A stretch of DNA of 64,000 nucleotides from an uncultured Mycobacterium sp. (lineage in GTDB: Bacteria > Actinomycetota > Actinomycetes > Mycobacteriales > Mycobacteriaceae), in the NCBI GenBank assembly GCA_900078375.1, contig FLQS01000014.1, positions 1 to 64,000 of the forward strand. Direction: 5' to 3'. Position 1 is the stretch's first letter; the number at the start of each line of letters is the position of its first letter. Both the position numbers and the translations under genes were made by a program. Positions 1-10,932 of this stretch are shown piece after piece. A model generated the notes under the pieces. That model saw only the letters and a program-made list of their open reading frames with translations, had not been told where the DNA came from and ran no database searches.

Positions 1-83
1 TGGCACATCAGTTAAACCGAATGGCACATCAGTTAAACCGAATGGCACATCAGTTAAACCGAATGGCACATCAGTAAACCTGA
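1..83. repeat. Four tandem 21-bp repeats
   Basis: Units start at 1, 22, 43 and 64. The first three are identical (tggcacatcagttaaaccgaa); the fourth has lost one t and decays after about 12 bases. The array touches the left edge, so more copies may lie outside. The unit length is a multiple of three, and two forward frames stay open through it. One of them reads a repeated GTSVKPN and continues to a stop at 110-112, so it could be the tail of an upstream gene. It could equally be a VNTR or a set of regulator sites directly before the gene at 94. There are no spacers, so it is not CRISPR. Confidence 0.9.
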
Positions 84-93
84 GAGGACGTCG

Positions 94-354
94 ATGTCTG
101 CAGAGCCGTTGATCAAGTTGACCGGGGTGGTCGTGGCCGTCACCGGGCTGTCGCACTTCGTGCGCCCCGAGCTGTTCGAATCGGCGACCAAGTCGGCGTT
201 CCCGGACAACACCCTGCAACACACCTACATCGACGGCGGCATCGAGACCGCGATCGGATTGGCGCTGGTGGTCCCCAAAACCCGCAAGTTCGCGCTCGCC
301 GGATTGCTCGCTTACGGCGCCTATCTCGGTGCGAATATCGCGCGCAATCGCTGA
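94..354 (+). CDS. Small DoxX-like membrane protein
   Basis: An 86-residue protein with three hydrophobic stretches (about residues 6-23, 48-62 and 66-82) and a basic C-terminus. It resembles the short DoxX-like integral membrane proteins common in actinobacteria, whose function is poorly defined. The ATG at 94 follows a purine-rich site (agagga) about 6 bases upstream, which supports this start. It stands alone: the 21-bp repeats lie immediately upstream and about 200 bp of non-coding DNA follows. The family call is tentative, but the GC-rich third codon positions support a real gene. Confidence 0.65.
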   Translation: MSAEPLIKLTGVVVAVTGLSHFVRPELFESATKSAFPDNTLQHTYIDGGIETAIGLALVVPKTRKFALAGLLAYGAYLGANIARNR

Positions 355-485
355 CGATTCAAGGTCACAAATCCGACAAGATTTACGAAGACGTCAGATT
401 TCTCGCTTACATTGATCGGGCACGGAACGACGCGTAGTCGTTGGTTGTGAGGATGCCACGCGAAATATGAGTCGGGGGACCGTGC

Positions 486-527
486 CGGACCGGCGTGAGT
501 GCGGGCGACCACACGCACGCCGGTCCG
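486..527 (+). promoter_or_regulatory. 12-bp perfect hairpin in leader of APC permease
   Basis: cggaccggcgtg (486-497) and cacgccggtccg (516-527) are exact inverted repeats with an 18-base loop, inside which gtg and cac can pair further. The hairpin ends 31 bases before the GTG start of the permease. No T-run follows it. It may be an attenuator, a regulator site or a leader structure. I do not match it to a known riboswitch. The rest of 355-558 holds no recognisable gene. Confidence 0.55.
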
Positions 528-558
528 CATTTCACCTTCACGGCCTAATATCCCGCCG

Positions 559-1803
559 GTGAACAGCCTGCAGCGACGTCTCGGCACCACTGATGCGGTG
601 ATCATCGGGCTCGGTTCCATGGTCGGGGCCGGGATCTTCGTCGCATTGACCCCCGCTGCCGCTGCCGCCGGGTCATGGCTGCTGGTCGGGCTGGCGCTTG
701 CCGGCGTGGTCGCCTACTGCAACGCGATGTCCTCGGCGTGGCTGGCGGCCCGCTATCCACAATCGGGCGGCACGTACGTCTACGGCCGGGAGCGGCTCGG
801 CGAATTCTGGGGCTATCTGGCGGGCTGGAGCTTCGTGGTGGGCAAGACCGCATCGTGTGCGGCTATGGCGCTGACGGTCGGGTTCTACGTGTGGCCCGCC
901 TACGCGCACGCTGTGGCGGTTGCCGCGGTGGTAGCGCTGACCGCCGTCAACTATCGCGGTATCCAGAAGTCGGCGCTGCTCACCCGGATCATCGTCGCCG
1001 TCGTGTTGGCGGTGCTGGCCGCGGTGGTGGTGATCGTGGCGACCTCGGGGCAAGTCGACACCGAGAACCTGAGGCTCGGCGACGGCAGTGCCTTCGGGGT
1101 ACTGCAGGCCGCCGGATTGCTGTTCTTCGCCTTCGCCGGCTATGCGCGCATCGCCACACTCGGCGAGGAGGTACGCGACCCGGCCCGGACGATCCCGCGG
1201 GCTATCCCCGTTGCGCTCGGCCTTGCCCTCGTCGTCTATGTGGCCGTTGCAGTGACGGTGCTGGCGGTACTGGGTCCGGACCGATTGGCCACGGCCGCAG
1301 CACCGTTGGCGGACGCTGTGCGGGCCGCCGGGGCCGGTGGTTTCGAGCCGGTGGTGCGCATCGGAGCGGCGGTGGCAGCGCTGGGCTCACTGCTGTCGCT
1401 GATTCTGGGGGTGTCACGGACCACCCTGGCGATGGCGCGAGATCACCACCTACCGGCCGGACTGGCCGTCGTGCATCCGCGCTTCGGGGTGCCGCACCGC
1501 GCCGAGGTGGCAGTCGGCGTGGTGGTCGCCCTACTCGCCGCGGTGGCTGATGTCCGTGGGGTGATCGGCTTTTCGTCGTTCGCGGTGCTGGTGTATTACG
1601 CAATCGCCAACGCTTCGGCGTGGACGTTGGGGCGGCCGAGTCGATCCCCGGGTCGCTGCGCTCCTGCCCGCCGTCTGGTGCCGGGAATGGGACTGGCCGG
1701 CTGCGTGGTGCTGGCGGTCGCGTTGCCCGTGCAGTCGGTGGTGTCCGGATTGGGAGTGCTCATGCTCGGCACAGTGATCTATGTGGTCCGCCAATTGCGG
1801 TAG
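559..1803 (+). CDS. APC-superfamily amino-acid permease
   Basis: A 414-residue polytopic membrane protein of the amino acid/polyamine/organocation superfamily. The diagnostic first helix IIGLGSMVGAGIFV (about residues 14-27) carries the Gly-rich unwound segment that binds the substrate amino group. About 11-12 membrane spans follow, as expected, although the protein is at the short end for the family. I chose GTG at 559 because the longer ORF from 499 would translate the leader hairpin and adds a charged tail before the conserved start. Its 3' end overlaps the convergent SulP gene by 25 bp. The substrate is not predictable. Confidence 0.85.
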   Translation: MNSLQRRLGTTDAVIIGLGSMVGAGIFVALTPAAAAAGSWLLVGLALAGVVAYCNAMSSAWLAARYPQSGGTYVYGRERLGEFWGYLAGWSFVVGKTASCAAMALTVGFYVWPAYAHAVAVAAVVALTAVNYRGIQKSALLTRIIVAVVLAVLAAVVVIVATSGQVDTENLRLGDGSAFGVLQAAGLLFFAFAGYARIATLGEEVRDPARTIPRAIPVALGLALVVYVAVAVTVLAVLGPDRLATAAAPLADAVRAAGAGGFEPVVRIGAAVAALGSLLSLILGVSRTTLAMARDHHLPAGLAVVHPRFGVPHRAEVAVGVVVALLAAVADVRGVIGFSSFAVLVYYAIANASAWTLGRPSRSPGRCAPARRLVPGMGLAGCVVLAVALPVQSVVSGLGVLMLGTVIYVVRQLR

Positions 1804-3458
1804 GCCTCGACCGCGGTAGGCAGGGTCATGAAGATGTGGTCCTCGCCGATCTTGTCCAGTAGGCCGGCGGCCTGCAGCGCCTCACGTAGATGCCACTTCA
1901 CCCGGGCCATCGCGAAGACGATGCCGCGCCGATTGAGATCTTGCCGTAGTTGGTCCACCGCATCCAGTGCGGTGAGGTCGACGTCGACATTGGCTTCGGC
2001 ATTGAGCACGAACCACCGCACCTGGTCCGGGTTTTCGTCGACAGCCAACAACGCACGGGTACGGAAGTCCTCGGCGTTGGCGAAGAACAGCGGCGCGTCG
2101 TAGCGGTATACCAACAGACCCGGCTCCAAGCGGGCTTCCGGATAGTCCTCGATGTCGTGCATCCCTGCGAGGCCCGGCACGAACCCCAGCACGCTGTCGT
2201 GCGGTCGCCCAACCCGGCGCAGCAGGTCCAGAATCGACAACCCGACCGCGGCCAGCACGCCGTAGAGCACGCCGAGCCCGAGAACACCGATGGCAGTAAG
2301 CAGGGCCAGCACGAGTTCGCTCCGGCGAAACGCGGCCAGCCGCCGGTATTCTGCGACGTCAATGAGCCGCAGCGCGGCGAACATCACCAGCGCACCCAGC
2401 GCAGCAGTGGGGAACATGGCCAGCACACCATGCGCGGTGAGTGTGACGATCAGCAGAATCCCAAGGGCCACAATCGAATACAATTGAGTCCGACTGCCGA
2501 CCAGATCTCCGACCGCGGTGCGGCTGCCGCTGCAACTCACCGGCAGCCCGTGGGACATGCCGGCACCCAGGTTGCACACGCCCAGTGCCCGCAACTCGGC
2601 GTTGGCGTCGATGTGCTCGCCCTTCCGGGCGGCGAAAGTGCGCGCAGTCAGCACATTGTCAGAGAACCCGACGATAGCGATGCCACCGGCGGCGGCGACC
2701 AGCGTCCCCACGTCGTGCCAGGGAATACCGGCAAAACCGAGCGGTGGCAAACCGGCCGGAACTTCGCCGATCACCCGAATGTCGTAGTGATCCAACGAGA
2801 AAGCGGCCACTGCCACTGTGGCGAGCAGCATGGCGATCAACGGCCCCGGGGCGCGCGGGAACAGCCGGGCCAACCCGAACAGCACGGTCAGCACCGCCGC
2901 CGAGAGCGCCACCGTCGGCCAATGAGCCTGACCGACGACGTGAATCAGGGATCGGATCTGTGGCACGAACTCGTCGCCGTCGACGGGCGCCCCGATGACT
3001 TTGCCCGCCTGGCTGGCGATCATGATGATTGCCACACCGGTCATGTACCCGACCAGCACCGGCCGGGACAGCAGGTCGGCCAGGAACCCCAGCCGGACCA
3101 GACCGCCCGCCAGACAGACCACCCCAACCAGGAGTGCCAGCACGGCGGCCAGCGCCGCGTACCGTCCGGCGTCCCCGGCGGCCAGCGGCGCCAGCGCTGT
3201 CGCGGTCATCAGCGCAGTCGTGGACTCCGGACCTGCCGACAGCTGCCGCGACGAGCCGAGCAGCGCGTAGACCGCCAGCGGTGCCAGCGCGGCCCACAAC
3301 CCGACCACCGCCGGTAGTCCGGCGACGGTGGCATAGGCCATCACCTGAGGAATCAGGTACGCGGCGACGGTCAGGCCAGCCACCACATCGCCGCGCAGCC
3401 ACGACCGCCGGTAGCCACGGAACTGGGCCAGTCCGGGCGCCACGGCTGTCCAGTTCAT
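1779..3458 (-). CDS. SulP-family anion transporter with STAS domain
   Basis: A 559-residue protein with an N-terminal SulP transport domain (about residues 10-410, roughly 12-14 spans, ending in DLLRR) and a C-terminal cytoplasmic STAS domain (about 430-545). It would carry sulfate or bicarbonate inward. Its length matches M. tuberculosis Rv1739c (560 aa). The first helix region (GYRRSWLRGDVVAGLTVAAY) is the family signature. I start at ATG 3458 (MNWTAVAPG); the extension to 3731 is non-conserved, overlaps the divergent NCS2 gene and is rejected. Only 46 bp separate the two divergent starts, so they may share regulation. Confidence 0.9.
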   Translation of the reverse strand: MNWTAVAPGLAQFRGYRRSWLRGDVVAGLTVAAYLIPQVMAYATVAGLPAVVGLWAALAPLAVYALLGSSRQLSAGPESTTALMTATALAPLAAGDAGRYAALAAVLALLVGVVCLAGGLVRLGFLADLLSRPVLVGYMTGVAIIMIASQAGKVIGAPVDGDEFVPQIRSLIHVVGQAHWPTVALSAAVLTVLFGLARLFPRAPGPLIAMLLATVAVAAFSLDHYDIRVIGEVPAGLPPLGFAGIPWHDVGTLVAAAGGIAIVGFSDNVLTARTFAARKGEHIDANAELRALGVCNLGAGMSHGLPVSCSGSRTAVGDLVGSRTQLYSIVALGILLIVTLTAHGVLAMFPTAALGALVMFAALRLIDVAEYRRLAAFRRSELVLALLTAIGVLGLGVLYGVLAAVGLSILDLLRRVGRPHDSVLGFVPGLAGMHDIEDYPEARLEPGLLVYRYDAPLFFANAEDFRTRALLAVDENPDQVRWFVLNAEANVDVDLTALDAVDQLRQDLNRRGIVFAMARVKWHLREALQAAGLLDKIGEDHIFMTLPTAVEAYRNWRTT

Positions 3459-3504
3459 CCGTCTAGCATGCGGGACGCGCCTCGATGCGGTTGAGTTTCT
3501 GACC

Positions 3505-4761
3505 GTGATCCCGATGACCTGGACACCAGTTGACAGTCGCGCCGACGAGAAGTTCGTCGTCGCCCCGCACGAACGGCTGAGCTGGCCGCGCACTGTGGGC
3601 ATCGGCGCCCAGCACGTGGTCGCCATGTTCGGCGCCACCTTCCTGGTTCCGGTCCTGACCGGATTTCCGCCCGCCACTACACTGTTGTTCTCCGGTATCG
3701 GCACACTGCTATTCCTGGTGATCACCGGCAACCGACTGCCGAGCTACCTCGGCTCCAGCTTCTCGGTGATCGCACCGGTGACGGCCGCGGTGGCCTCACA
3801 CGGCGCCGGTAGCGCGCTGGGCGGCTTGATCGCCGTCGGTGTGCTGCTGATCCTCATCGGCGTGGCCGTGCACGTAGCCGGAACAGGCTGGATCGATATC
3901 GCGCTGCCCCCGGTTGTCACCGGCGCCATCGTCGCCTTGATCGGGTTCAACCTGGCTCCGGCCGCCAAAACCAACTTCGAAAAAGGCCCTCTCGTCGGCA
4001 TCGTCACGCTGGTACTGCTGGTGGTGATGCTGGCGTTCTTCCGCGGCATCATCGGCCGGCTGGCCATCTTCTCGGCAGTGGTCGTCGGATACCTGCTCGC
4101 GCTCGCGCTCGGCGAGGTCGACACCTCGGGGATCGCCTCGGCCGGCTGGATTGGGCTGCCGCACTTCCAGACTCCGACGCTGAACCTGTCGGTGCTGCCG
4201 CTGTTCCTGCCCGCGGTGATCGCGCTGATCGCCGAGAACATCGGGCACGTGAAATCAGTCGGGCAGATGACCGGAGTCGACACCGATCCGCTGACCGGAC
4301 GCGCGCTGGCCGCCGACGGCGTGGCGACGGTACTGGCGGGCTTGGGTGGCGGATCGGCCACCACCACCTACGCCGAGAACATCGGAGTGATGGCCGCGAC
4401 CCGCGTCTACTCCACGGCCGCCTACTGGGTGGCCGGCGTCACGGCGATCCTTCTGGCGTTGTGCCCCAAGGTCGGAGCGACGATCTCGGCGATCCCGCCC
4501 GGCGTCCTCGGCGGAGCCACCATCGTGCTCTACGGGCTCGTCGGCGTGCTGGGGGTACGGATCTGGCTGACCAATCACGTGGACTTCGGCCTGCCGATCA
4601 ATCAGATGACCGCCGCGATCGCCTTGATCATCGGGATCGCCGACTTCACCTGGAGCATCGGCGATCTCACGTTCACCGGTATCGCACTCGGCTCTATCGC
4701 CGCGCTGGTCGTCTATCACGGCATGCGGGGGCTTGGGGTGCTGCGGGGCGCCCGGTCGTAG
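3505..4761 (+). CDS. NCS2 uracil/xanthine permease
   Basis: A 418-residue nucleobase:cation symporter-2. Two conserved membrane glutamates are visible: Glu244 in LIAENIGH and Glu291 in TTTYAENIG. They correspond to Glu241 and Glu290, which bind the nucleobase in E. coli UraA. A Gly/Ser-rich re-entrant segment (LPSYLGSSFSVIAP) lies near residues 75-90. The start is GTG 3505 or ATG 3514; both are close to the SulP promoter region. Uracil is the most likely substrate by family resemblance, but a xanthine specificity is not excluded. Confidence 0.88.
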   Translation: MIPMTWTPVDSRADEKFVVAPHERLSWPRTVGIGAQHVVAMFGATFLVPVLTGFPPATTLLFSGIGTLLFLVITGNRLPSYLGSSFSVIAPVTAAVASHGAGSALGGLIAVGVLLILIGVAVHVAGTGWIDIALPPVVTGAIVALIGFNLAPAAKTNFEKGPLVGIVTLVLLVVMLAFFRGIIGRLAIFSAVVVGYLLALALGEVDTSGIASAGWIGLPHFQTPTLNLSVLPLFLPAVIALIAENIGHVKSVGQMTGVDTDPLTGRALAADGVATVLAGLGGGSATTTYAENIGVMAATRVYSTAAYWVAGVTAILLALCPKVGATISAIPPGVLGGATIVLYGLVGVLGVRIWLTNHVDFGLPINQMTAAIALIIGIADFTWSIGDLTFTGIALGSIAALVVYHGMRGLGVLRGARS

Positions 4762-4830
4762 CCAACTTTGAGTCAGGACTCAGATCACAATTCTGGCCAA
4801 AATTTCGCTCTCAGTTCTGAATCGATGAGC

Positions 4831-6327
4831 TCACGGCTCCGTGACGGGGTGGCGGGTGCGGTCCTCGCGCAGCGGAATACCGTTGCGGCCGTCGATGCCC
4901 TGGGCGTAGAGGCCGACCGAGAAAACCACTCCACCGCCGAGGATGTTCAGCGCGGTCTTGTCGATGTGCTCGAGGGTGTCGGTGCTCTTGTGATAGTTCG
5001 GATCGAACGGTGCGTCGGCGGTGCCGCCCCACAGCTTCTGCTGATCGGCGGTCTTGTTCTCCTCGGCACCGGAGAACAGCCCACCGGAGGGCACCCCGGC
5101 CTGGGTGAAGGCGTCGTAGTCCGACCGGCCGTCGAATGACGTGTCCTGGGCGGCCTTTCCGGCCGACTTGAGATAGGCGACCAAAGTCCGCTCGATCCCC
5201 GCCGATCCCTCCGGCACCCGTGGTATCCGGCCGTTCGATCCCGGCGCCGTGGACTGGTCGCCGTCATAGGTGAAATAACCGGGGTTGGGCGAGCCGATCA
5301 TGTCGTAGTTGAGATACAGCGCAATGTCCTTGAGCTGATCGACATTCAGTGACTCGATGTACTTCTTGGATCCGACCGTCCCGAGTTCTTCAGCACCCCA
5401 GAACGCAAACCGCACAGCATTTTTCACGTCAGCATTCGGACCGAGTTGCACGGCGGTCTCCAGCACCGCGGCCACGCCAGAGCCGTTGTCGTTGATGCCA
5501 GGGCCTTCGGGGACGCTGTCCAGGTGGGCGCCGACCATCACGACGTCACTGGCCGAGCCGGTCTTGGTCTGGGCAATGACGTTGCGCGCATTGATGGACT
5601 TGGTGCTGGCTTCGAGCTTGAGTGTGGCCGGACCGGGATTGGCGCGCAGCGCCGCACCGTCGGCCTTGGTCACCCCGACCACCGGGAGCTTGACGTCGGT
5701 GTCCTCGCCGAGGGTGGCACCCATTTGTTGGCCGTCGACATTGTCGGCGACGACGAGCGCGACAGCCCCCAGCTTGGCTGCGATCGCCTGCTTGTCCTTG
5801 AACGGACAGCTGCCCCGGTCCACGAGCACTACCGCTCCTTTGACCGGCAGCCCGTCATAGTCGGCGGGGGCGCACCCGGGCGTCTCTTCGGCCGGCGCGG
5901 CGACCAGCGGCCCGCTGACCCCCTCCGGCGGGGTGGGCAGGCTGAACTCCATGGCGCGGGCGGTCACCCCGGCTCCGCCGACCCGTAGGTCCGGCTTGCC
6001 GGACTCGAAGACCTTGGCCTGGAACGCGGGGGTCTGCACGTCGAACCCTTTCGCGCGCAGGACACCGGCCACATAGTCGACGCTGGCATCGAAGCCCGGG
6101 GTGCCGACCGCCCTGGTGCCGTTGTTGGCATTGGCGATGTCTTGCAACTTCTGCAGGTGGGCGTACATCGCGTCGGTGGTGACCTGCTTGCGCAGTCCGT
6201 CGGCGAACTGCGCTGCGGGATTCTGCGCCGTGCCTGGCTGCGCGGATTTGGCCGGGTGGCCGCATCCCGCCGCGGTGACCAAAGAGGCGACCGCGAGCGC
6301 CACCACAGCCAGGTGTCTGGTACTCAT
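4831..6327 (-). CDS. lpqL: LpqL-type lipoprotein aminopeptidase (M28)
   Basis: A 498-residue secreted lipoprotein; M. tuberculosis LpqL (Rv0418) is about 500 aa. The signal peptide MSTRHLAVVALAVASLVTAA ends in a lipobox with Cys at about 21. A PA domain (GLPVKGAVVLVDRGSCPF and following) is inserted before an M28 zinc peptidase domain. The two-zinc ligands are visible in HLDSVPEGPGINDNGSG, FWGAEELG, NYDMIGSPNPGY and YHKSTDT. It probably trims peptides in the cell envelope. I start at ATG 6327, at the signal peptide; the upstream extension in the same frame is antisense to the permease gene. It is convergent with the NCS2 gene, with about 70 bp between them. Confidence 0.92.
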   Translation of the reverse strand: MSTRHLAVVALAVASLVTAAGCGHPAKSAQPGTAQNPAAQFADGLRKQVTTDAMYAHLQKLQDIANANNGTRAVGTPGFDASVDYVAGVLRAKGFDVQTPAFQAKVFESGKPDLRVGGAGVTARAMEFSLPTPPEGVSGPLVAAPAEETPGCAPADYDGLPVKGAVVLVDRGSCPFKDKQAIAAKLGAVALVVADNVDGQQMGATLGEDTDVKLPVVGVTKADGAALRANPGPATLKLEASTKSINARNVIAQTKTGSASDVVMVGAHLDSVPEGPGINDNGSGVAAVLETAVQLGPNADVKNAVRFAFWGAEELGTVGSKKYIESLNVDQLKDIALYLNYDMIGSPNPGYFTYDGDQSTAPGSNGRIPRVPEGSAGIERTLVAYLKSAGKAAQDTSFDGRSDYDAFTQAGVPSGGLFSGAEENKTADQQKLWGGTADAPFDPNYHKSTDTLEHIDKTALNILGGGVVFSVGLYAQGIDGRNGIPLREDRTRHPVTEP

Positions 6328-6375
6328 CGCGCCCAGGTTAGACGTATCCGCATACGCGCAGGTTCGGGTGGCACG

Positions 6376-7362
6376 ATGTGCTCGATGACCGTGACCGCCC
6401 CGAGCCGCCGCTTCGTGACCTCGACCGAGGTCCTGGTGGCGGGGCTGGTGATGTGTGCGCTGGTGGGCACCTGGATGCGCGACGGAGTCGCCGGCAACCC
6501 GCGGCTGGCCACCGCCGGAACGGTGTTCGCCGGGGTGTTCCTGCAGGCCGTGCCGTTTCTGGTGCTCGGTGTGGTGATCAGCGGCCTGATCGCCGCGTTC
6601 GTCTCGCCGGAGCGGCTGGCCAAGCTGCTGCCCCGGCGGGCGCCCGCCGCGGTGCTGGCCGCCGGGGTGGCCGGCGCAGCGCTGCCGGGCTGTGAGTGCG
6701 GGTCGGTTCCGGTGGCCCGGCGACTGTTCGGTGACGGGACGACGGGTGCGGCGGCGTTGACGTTCATGCTCAGTGCTCCGGCGATCAATCCGGTGGTGCT
6801 GGTCGCCACCGCGGTGGCCTTCCCCGGCCAACCGGAGATGGTGGCGGCGCGCTGCCTGGCCTCGCTGGCCACCGCAGTGGTGATGGGGGTGCTGTGGTCA
6901 CGGTGGGGGCGGCCCGGCTGGGTGACCCGCACACTGCCCCGCACCGACGGTGCTGACCAGTCCCGCTGGACGGTGTTCACCGAGGCTGCCCGGCACGACT
7001 TCTTGCAAGCCGGTTCGTATCTGGTGATCGGCGCTGCGGCGGCCGCCACACTGCGAGTTGTGGTGCCGCCGTGGCTGTTCGAGCACGTGGCCGGTCATCT
7101 ACTGATCGGCGTGGTCACCATGGCGCTGCTGGCCTTCGTGCTGGCGCTGTGCTCGGAGGCCGACGCCTTTGTGGCGGCCAGTCTCACCATGGTGCCGCTG
7201 ATACCGCGGCTGGTGTTCCTGGTCGTCGGCCCGGCTGTCGACGTGAAACTCGTTGCCATGCAGGCCGGTTTGTTCGGGCGGAGTTTCGCGCTGCGCTTCG
7301 CCCCGGTCACGCTGGTGGTTGCGACCGTGCTGGCGACGGCGGTGGGTCTGGTGCTGCTGTGA
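6376..7362 (+). CDS. YraQ/ArsP-like permease (DUF318)
   Basis: About 328 residues with eight or more membrane spans. The hallmark PGCECGSVPVARRL lies near residue 105, followed by FMLSAPAINPVVL, typical of the predicted permease family PF03773 (YraQ/ArsP_1), which is linked to export of metals or organoarsenicals. The start is ATG 6376 or 6385; the ORF extends further upstream but would overlap lpqL. It overlaps the next gene by GTGA, so the two are translated together and are probably subunits of one transporter. Divergent from lpqL, with under 60 bp between starts. Confidence 0.85.
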   Translation: MCSMTVTAPSRRFVTSTEVLVAGLVMCALVGTWMRDGVAGNPRLATAGTVFAGVFLQAVPFLVLGVVISGLIAAFVSPERLAKLLPRRAPAAVLAAGVAGAALPGCECGSVPVARRLFGDGTTGAAALTFMLSAPAINPVVLVATAVAFPGQPEMVAARCLASLATAVVMGVLWSRWGRPGWVTRTLPRTDGADQSRWTVFTEAARHDFLQAGSYLVIGAAAAATLRVVVPPWLFEHVAGHLLIGVVTMALLAFVLALCSEADAFVAASLTMVPLIPRLVFLVVGPAVDVKLVAMQAGLFGRSFALRFAPVTLVVATVLATAVGLVLL

Positions 7363-8044
7363 GGCGCGAAACCGAGAACACCCTGCTGCTCATCGTCGGG
7401 ATCGCCCTGGTGATGGTCACCGTCACCGGGGCGTACACCCGTTACGTCAAATCGGCGATGCTGCCGTGGCTGGCGATCTCGTCGGCGGTGATCATCGGGC
7501 TGGCACTGATCGCGATCATCCGGGACATCCGCAGCGGCGGTGCCGACCACGACCACATCGGGCATGTCCACCGCAACGGCATCGTCTGGCTGCTGGTGCT
7601 GCCGGTGGTGTTGCTGATCTTCGTGGTGCCACCGGCGTTGAGCGCCAGGGCGGCGGCGCCGGCGACGGTGACCGGCGCCCGGTCGTTTCCGCCGCTGCCG
7701 GGCGGGCCGGCGCCGACGGTGTCGCTGCCCGAGGTGCTGATGCGCATTGCGGTCGGCAAGGTGGGTGGCCTGGACGGCAAGCAGATCACCACCACCGGGT
7801 TCACGATGCGCGACGGCGATCGCGTCGACCTGGCCAAGATCGTCATCATCTGCTGTGCGGCCGACGCCCAGCTGGCCCGGCTCCATCTGTCCGGTCCGGC
7901 GGCGGCCAGCGCGGCCGCGTGGCCGGAGAACACCTGGCTGCGGGTCGAAGGCACCGTGCCTGCAGGCCAAACCTATTCGGGCACCTCGTCGATACCCACG
8001 CTGGAGGTATCGAGCATCACGCGCATCGACCCGCCCGCCAACAC

Positions 8045-8054
<10 letters not shown>
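7359..8054 (+). CDS. TIGR03943-like permease partner subunit
   Basis: A 231-residue protein that starts at the GTG overlapping the stop of the permease gene. Two membrane helices near the N-terminus (ENTLLLIVGIALVMVTVTG; LAISSAVIIGLALIAII) are followed by a His-rich loop (DHDHIGHVHRNG, possibly metal-binding), a third helix, and an extracytoplasmic domain with IVIICCAADAQ. This layout matches the TIGR03943/YcgQ proteins that partner YraQ permeases. The vicinal Cys pair and His loop hint at metal or thiol chemistry; the substrate is unknown. It runs 10 bp into the convergent SGNH hydrolase gene. Confidence 0.75.
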
Positions 8055-9792
<1,738 letters not shown>

Positions 9793-9796
<4 letters not shown>

Positions 9797-10800
9797 GCCC
9801 GTGCTCCCATCAACTCAGCAGCGATCCGCTCAGCGGTCCACGGCGCCAACAGAAATCCTGACCGGCCATGTCCGGTCGCCACCAGTGTGCGCTCGTCGAG
9901 GCGGCCGACGATCGGCATATTGTCCGGGGTCATCGGCCGCAACCCCGCTGCGCATTCGGCCAGTTCGTACTCGCCGAGCGCGGGCATCACCTCGCAGGCG
10001 TCGTCGAGCAGCTCACGCACACCGGCCACCGCGGGGGCGGTATCACGGCCGTGTTCGTACTGGGTCGCACCGATCACCACACCGTCAGCCCGGGGCACCA
10101 GGTACACCGATCGGCCGTGCACCCTGGCCCGAACTACGCGCTGCGGCACCGGCATACAGCCGCGCCGCCAGCGCAGCCGCAGCACCTCACCCTTGACCGG
10201 GCGGACCTGCAGTCCGGGCCACAGTGCAGGCGCGTCGATACCGTTGGCGATCACCACGGTGTCCGCGCCGTCGCGGGCGTTGTCGAGCTGCTCCACCGGT
10301 GCCGCCCACCGGACCCCGAGCTGCTCGCAGTGCGCCTCCAGGGCGGCCACCAACTTGCGGTTGTCCACCGCCAGCTCGTCAGCGGCGATGAAGCCATGCC
10401 GAACGCCTTGGGCCAGAAGCGGTTCGGTGTCCCGGGCGGTGGTCGTCACGGTGACCGGGTGACCCTGGGCCGACAGCCAGTCCGCGACGGTCCGCAGGTC
10501 CTGCGCATCGGCGCGGTCGACCCCGACCACCAGCGACTCACGTGCGGTGACCACGTCGTCGGGCAGGCCGTCGAGGAAACCGTCGTGCCACAGCCGTAGC
10601 GACTCCAGTCCGAGCGCCAGCAGCTTCTCCTCGCCCGGCCAGCCTTCACTGTGCGGGGCCAGCATCCCACCCGCCACCCACGACGCCCCTAACAGGCCAG
10701 TTCGATGCACCCGCACCGCCAACCCGTGCTGGGCCGCGCGGCGGGCCACCGCGAGACCGATAACGCCGCCCCCGATGACGGCCAGAGATTCCTTCGACAT
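9793..10800 (-). CDS. thiO: Glycine oxidase ThiO
   Basis: A 335-residue FAD-dependent amine oxidase (DAO fold) that oxidises glycine to the iminoacetate used by ThiG. The N-terminal Rossmann motif [12 protein letters not shown] lies at about residues 8-19, and the C-terminal FAD contact [15 protein letters not shown] closes the fold. I start at ATG 10800, immediately downstream of the TPP riboswitch. The larger ORF upstream translates through the riboswitch and is an artefact. Confidence 0.95.
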
Positions 10801-10814
10801 GATCCCTTTCGCTT

Positions 10815-10910
10815 CCTTCGCCGGCATGACCCGGATCAGGTGGTGACGGTCTGGAGGGTTTCGCGCTCCACTCTCAGCCCCGCTCCCGGGGCTCCCGTGC
10901 CAGCCCTCCA
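10815..10910 (-). promoter_or_regulatory. TPP riboswitch (THI element)
   Basis: Read on the minus strand, the leader shows the conserved TPP-sensing core: a GC-rich P1/P2 region, ctgaga near 10871-10876, then a second arm acctgatccgggtcatgccgg (about 10842-10822), and it ends about 15-20 bases before the ATG of thiO. These are the invariant blocks that bind the pyrimidine and pyrophosphate ends of TPP. By position it controls thiO-thiS-thiG and the SGNH hydrolase. With a start codon so close, translational repression is the likelier mode. thiE begins only about 20 bp from the 5' end of the element on the other strand. Confidence 0.93.
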
Positions 10911-10932
10911 CGCTAGCCGCTACCGTCGCGGT

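Noticed and set aside
1..83. CRISPR array
   Set aside because: The 21-bp units are directly adjacent with no spacers, and no cas genes are present.
1950..3317. Long forward ORF of 455 codons
   Set aside because: It is antisense to the SulP gene, has low-complexity Gln/His/Arg-rich composition and no recognisable fold; typical GC-rich shadow.
3459..3731. N-terminal extension of the SulP protein
   Set aside because: It overlaps the divergent NCS2 gene and is not membrane-like; the 559-residue form matches the family length.
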